Positions 6,160-8,279 of a DNA stretch of 8,279 nt are shown piece after piece. Location of the stretch: NCBI GenBank assembly GCA_002506175.1, contig DAXB01000031.1, positions 1-8,279 of the forward strand. Direction: 5' to 3'. This DNA is from Methanomassiliicoccaceae archaeon UBA113. GTDB lineage: Archaea > Thermoplasmatota > Thermoplasmata > Methanomassiliicoccales > Methanomethylophilaceae. Below the pieces are notes generated by a model that searched no databases, was not told the origin of the DNA, and saw only the letters and a list, made by a program, of their open reading frames with translations. Each line of letters opens with the position of its first letter. Position 1 is the stretch's first letter. Made by a program: the position numbers and the translations under genes.

Positions 6160-7514
6160 CCGTTCTCGCATTTGGAGATGAGTTTGTCGACGACCTCGAT
6201 GATGCCTATCAGATATGCTTTGTCTGCAGATTCGGCAATAATGTTGACCGTGTTCTCCTGATCCTCGTCCAACGCCACATAGAACCACCCCCCGCTCATC
6301 TCGATCCTCCACCCCTCATCTTCCACGATTCTGGTGGACTCTATGTCCGGGATGTTGGCGTTCATCATGCGTATGAAGTCTTCCGGTGTGCAGTTGAATT
6401 TGTAGGTTTTTCTTTCAGAATAGTATTGGGGTAGACTGGATACAAGGTTCGATATGTTGTTTCTTCCCGATATGTGGGATATGATGGCGGATGCGTAGAT
6501 TACATCCGACATCAGGCTGAGGTCCCCGAATATGAATCCTCCGTCGTAGTATCCGATCTCTGCCTCGTGGTCTTTGATGGCCTTGCACACCGAACCTCCG
6601 TCGGGACGTACCATTATGAGGTCCATGTCTTCGGGCAGGGGTTCGTCATACGGTGTGGAAATCGATGACGTGACCATGCCTGTGAATATGTCCACTATCA
6701 GCCCGGATATGTCCATGGGGAGCACGATCTTCCGTGGCCTCATGTACATGATCAGCAGTGCGAGGACTTCTGTGTCCGTAAGTATGTCTCCGTCCTCGTC
6801 GAAGACTTTGAAGAGCGTTCCTATGCGGTTCATCGATATGCCTATGCTTCCTTTGCTGGCACTGATGAATGTCTTGATGTGGTGATTTCCCGATTCCGTG
6901 GTGGAAAGTGAGTTGGATGCGAAGTTCCTGTCATACTGTGCATTCAGGGATATGACATCCGATCCGGTTCCGTTGAGGATCTGCGGCGCTGACCCGGAAG
7001 TGGTTCCGCAGTTGCAGTTGAAGACAACCGTCCCCCCGTCCGCGTCTTTGAAAAGGGACATGACCCTCCTGTTGTATTCATCTACCGCACTGAAGTGTTT
7101 GTTGACCGTTCCCAGATTCTTGTAATCGGGCATTTCATGGCTTTCCCTGAACACTCTGTCAAGGCGTCTTATCTGCTCCTTCTCGAAGAGGCTTCCGTCG
7201 GGATTTAAAAGGAGATATCCGCTGACGAGGTCGTCCTGGCGGAACTCTGTGATATAGACGGCGCAATCTCCTTTGGAGGCGGCCATCGCGAGTGCTGGAC
7301 ACGGCACTACGCCCATATCGATGACATCGGTTCCGGAGGAGATGAGGCTGGATACGAGAGCATCCCTCATCATCGGACTGCTTTTCATCATATCCATTCC
7401 GATGATCACCGTCTTGTAATCGAGAGAAAGCGCATGACCTAGAATGATTCCCATCTCAGGAGTTGTATCTTTGGTGGGGGATGATCTGAGGAGAAGCCTG
7501 TCCGACTGTTCCAT
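6153..7514 (-). CDS. Phosphohexomutase-family homologue with degenerate active site (probable pseudoenzyme)
   Basis: The 453 residues follow the four-domain phosphoglucomutase/phosphomannomutase/GlmM fold from end to end, with recognisable scaffold pieces such as VIDMGVVPCPALAMA (64-78), NPDG (104-107) and FDEDGDILTD (238-247). Every catalytic loop is changed. The phosphoserine loop TASHNP reads TEFRQD (89-94), with F91 in place of the catalytic serine. The metal loop DGDxD reads NRIGT (229-233). The sugar loop GEESGG reads GYYDGG (321-326). The C-terminal phosphate loop RPSGTEP is replaced around ALDEDQEN (414-421). The N-terminal GTSGIRG is also missing. The reading frame is intact with no frameshift, so it is a maintained protein, not a decayed gene. 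It cannot be a normal mutase; binding or regulatory work is inferred. It ends 7 bp inside the convergent JAMM gene. Confidence 0.85.
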   Translation of the reverse strand: MEQSDRLLLRSSPTKDTTPEMGIILGHALSLDYKTVIIGMDMMKSSPMMRDALVSSLISSGTDVIDMGVVPCPALAMAASKGDCAVYITEFRQDDLVSGYLLLNPDGSLFEKEQIRRLDRVFRESHEMPDYKNLGTVNKHFSAVDEYNRRVMSLFKDADGGTVVFNCNCGTTSGSAPQILNGTGSDVISLNAQYDRNFASNSLSTTESGNHHIKTFISASKGSIGISMNRIGTLFKVFDEDGDILTDTEVLALLIMYMRPRKIVLPMDISGLIVDIFTGMVTSSISTPYDEPLPEDMDLIMVRPDGGSVCKAIKDHEAEIGYYDGGFIFGDLSLMSDVIYASAIISHISGRNNISNLVSSLPQYYSERKTYKFNCTPEDFIRMMNANIPDIESTRIVEDEGWRIEMSGGWFYVALDEDQENTVNIIAESADKAYLIGIIEVVDKLISKCENGQ

Positions 7515-7536
7515 GATTCCCTGTACATATCGGCGG

Positions 7537-7544
7537 TTAAATTA
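7537..7544 (-). promoter_or_regulatory. TATA-like box of the phosphohexomutase homologue
   Basis: TTAAATTA (read as TAATTTAA on the minus strand) is centred 26.5 bases upstream of the ATG at 7514. This suggests leaderless transcription, as no GGAGG- or GGTGA-type site precedes that ATG. The match to the TATA consensus is only fair. Confidence 0.4.
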
Positions 7545-7738
7545 GTTTCCAATGCGAAAGAGAGAAGAAGCCGTGCAATCTTTAATGGATAATCAATACA
7601 TCCATCAGATTCTATGCAGTATTGGGTTGTCTGTTATTTTTTGATTGATGTGTTTTGAAGTTTTTTTTGACCGTTTCACTGTGCGTTTCATCGGACTACC
7701 AGATTCGATTTATTATGGTGGATTGCTGCACAAATCAT

Positions 7739-7801
7739 TTTGTAAACAATTGGAAAAAATGCTTTGAAATCAAAGATTAAGTGTTTGTTAACAATCGGAA
7801 A
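7739..7801. repeat. Pair of 18-bp direct repeats flanking a palindrome
   Basis: TTTGTAAACAATTGGAAA (7739-7756) recurs as TTTGTTAACAATCGGAAA (7784-7801), 16 of 18 bases identical and 45 bp apart start to start. Within each lies TTGTWAACAA, a perfect 10-bp palindrome in the second copy (7785-7794) and one mismatch short in the first (7740-7749). Between them is a different inverted repeat, CTTTGA-AA-TCAAAG (7762-7775). The three dyad centres fall at about 24 and 21 bp spacing, near two helical turns. This looks like a binding array for a dimeric regulator upstream of the small gene at 7918; the regulator is unknown. Confidence 0.6.
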
Positions 7802-7866
7802 TCATCGCGTTATTACTTTTTAATAATGGCCAGACTTTAATACTGGTGGACAAAAAATGCGATAGG

Positions 7867-7875
7867 TTTTAAATA
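7867..7875 (+). promoter_or_regulatory. TATA box of the small basic protein gene
   Basis: TTTTAAATA is followed by ATTTAA, an AT-only stretch about 45 bases before the ATG at 7918. Initiation would fall near 7897, giving a leader of about 20 bases that begins near AGGGGG (7899-7904), the likely ribosome binding sequence. Confidence 0.5.
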
Positions 7876-7917
7876 TTTAACATTCGGATACTTTCCCCAG
7901 GGGGCATTCTATTGGTA

Positions 7918-8130
7918 ATGGAACGCATTGACCTTGAAAAAGCAAAAACAATCGCTAAGAAAAAGGGACTGAAACCCGGTAAGGTAAAGGGTACCGAGGG
8001 AATACAGTTTACAAAAGGAAAGAACAACAGGCTCGACGTCATCGACTGGGCAGAGTTCGAGAGCATCCTCAAGAAGAGGGGTCTTGCAATCTACGAGTCC
8101 GGTGGATGGATGAAGATCATGAAAGCCTGA
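7918..8130 (+). CDS. Small basic protein of unknown function
   Basis: I do not recognise a named family. The 70-residue protein is lysine-rich (17 lysines plus several arginines) with no membrane segment or signal peptide. The pattern suggests helix (about 5-16), a basic GLKPGKVKGT turn (17-26), a strand (GIQFTKG, 28-34), a second helix (about 43-54, DWAEFESILKKR), and a final strand ending GGWMKIMKA. Its charge and compact alternating form would suit nucleic-acid binding, but that is only a guess. The start could be the ATG at 7918 or, in frame, a TTG at 7912, which sits seven bases after AGGGGG; ATG is preferred as the usual codon. The gene has its own promoter, an elaborate upstream repeat region and a strong terminator, so it is a real, separately controlled unit. 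Confidence 0.75.
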   Translation: MERIDLEKAKTIAKKKGLKPGKVKGTEGIQFTKGKNNRLDVIDWAEFESILKKRGLAIYESGGWMKIMKA

Positions 8131-8158
8131 AAAGGCCAAGTTTCTACCAGTAAACATA

Positions 8159-8192
8159 GTCCCGGTCCCCGGGACGTTATTTTTCTTTTTCT
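8159..8192 (+). terminator. Hairpin and poly-T terminator of the small gene
   Basis: GTCCCGG-TCC-CCGGGAC (8159-8175) is a perfect 7-bp GC-rich stem, followed by TTATTTTTCTTTTTCT (8177-8192). It starts 28 bases after the stop codon at 8130. The form is that of a bacterial-type intrinsic terminator, and archaeal polymerase would stop on the T tract. Confidence 0.8.
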
Positions 8193-8236
8193 ATTAGGCG
8201 TACAGAGTGGCATTTGCGGGCAAGGTGCTGTCATCT

Positions 8237-8245
8237 CTTTTATAC
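8237..8245 (+). promoter_or_regulatory. Possible TATA box for a gene beyond the right edge
   Basis: CTTTTATAC lies after the terminator of the small gene. Initiation would fall near 8267, close to the edge. An ATG at 8255 opens a frame reading MSIFGLKV to the edge, with AAGGA five bases upstream, but it lies before the expected initiation point, so I do not call it as a gene. Confidence 0.3.
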
Positions 8246-8279
8246 AAGGACGTGATGTCGATATTTGGCCTTAAAGTGC

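Larger units (their letters stand above)
7515..7911. other. AT-rich intergenic region without a gene
   Basis: This is the longest gap of the window, between two outward-facing genes, and is visibly richer in A and T than the rest. I find no credible open frame and no tRNA. It holds the phosphohexomutase promoter (7537-7544), a weak hairpin (ATGGAT 7585-7590 with ATCCAT 7600-7605), T runs on the plus strand at 7637-7642 and 7661-7668 that could end a short transcript, the repeat/palindrome cluster at 7739-7801, and the small-gene promoter (7867-7875). A second TATA-like run lies at about 7815-7824. A small RNA at about 7600-7668 is conceivable but unsupported. Confidence 0.6.

Noticed and set aside
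7600..7668. Small RNA ending at the T runs 7637-7642 and 7661-7668
   Set aside because: No convincing promoter at a fitting distance and only a weak 6-bp hairpin; noted within the intergenic entry only.
7540..7801. Replication origin with Orc1/Cdc6 boxes in the AT-rich gap
   Set aside because: TTTCCAATGCGAAA and the GGAAA-ending repeats only loosely recall the ORB core, there is no cdc6 gene nearby, and the number of repeats is low.
7739..7801. CRISPR remnant
   Set aside because: Only two imperfect 18-bp units with a spacer containing its own palindrome, and no cas genes; an operator fits better.
8252..8279. Start of a new gene at GTG 8252 or ATG 8255
   Set aside because: Only eight codons are visible, and the nearby TATA-like box would initiate downstream of these codons.

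Overview
The window reads as archaeal chromosomal DNA. The evidence is an archaeal-type ribosomal protein S15, a fibrillarin (the C/D-box RNA-guided 2'-O-methylase, absent from bacteria), an NADP phosphatase/NAD kinase fusion of the kind known from methanogens, and TATA-box promoters about 25 bases upstream of start codons. The proteins and the leaderless style fit Thermoplasmata, most likely a gut-type Methanomassiliicoccales methanogen. That placement is inference. All nine complete genes stop with TGA or TAA and none with TAG, as expected in a pyrrolysine-using lineage, though nine genes is a small sample.

Layout. At 1-517 (minus) lie rps15 and the first 18 codons of a tightly coupled downstream gene, plausibly the RecJ-like DHH nuclease. 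Diverging from it at 644-2083 (plus) is a fusion of two ACT domains and a metallo-beta-lactamase-fold hydrolase. It converges on a TerC-family membrane protein (2128-3045, minus), with a perfect hairpin and T tract ending terC. At 3129-4149 (minus) a two-gene operon encodes fibrillarin followed one base later by a NUDIX hydrolase. A 37-bp gap holding one palindromic TATA box separates it from the divergent NADP phosphatase/NAD kinase (4187-5791, plus). That gene shares an ATGA overlap with a small JAMM/MPN metalloprotease-like protein (5788-6159). The JAMM gene overlaps by 7 bp, tail to tail, a phosphohexomutase homologue (6153-7514, minus) whose active-site loops are all altered. A 397-bp AT-rich gap follows, holding a pair of 18-bp repeats. 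Then comes a small basic protein gene (7918-8130, plus) with its own promoter and a hairpin/poly-T terminator, and a possible promoter for a gene beyond the right edge.

How it works together. Most of the window is housekeeping: translation and rRNA modification (S15, fibrillarin), NADP balance (NADK fusion) and probable metal export (TerC). The less ordinary parts are the ACT-ACT-MBL fusion, the JAMM protein coupled to NAD kinase, the degenerate phosphohexomutase, and the small-protein locus with its repeat-rich upstream region. Several genes (ACT-MBL, NADK, fibrillarin from its fifth codon, the phosphohexomutase homologue) have a TATA-like box 24-30 bases before the start codon and no Shine-Dalgarno, so they are probably leaderless. 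rps15 and terC have short leaders with Shine-Dalgarno-like sites. I saw no mobile element, CRISPR array, tRNA or rRNA.
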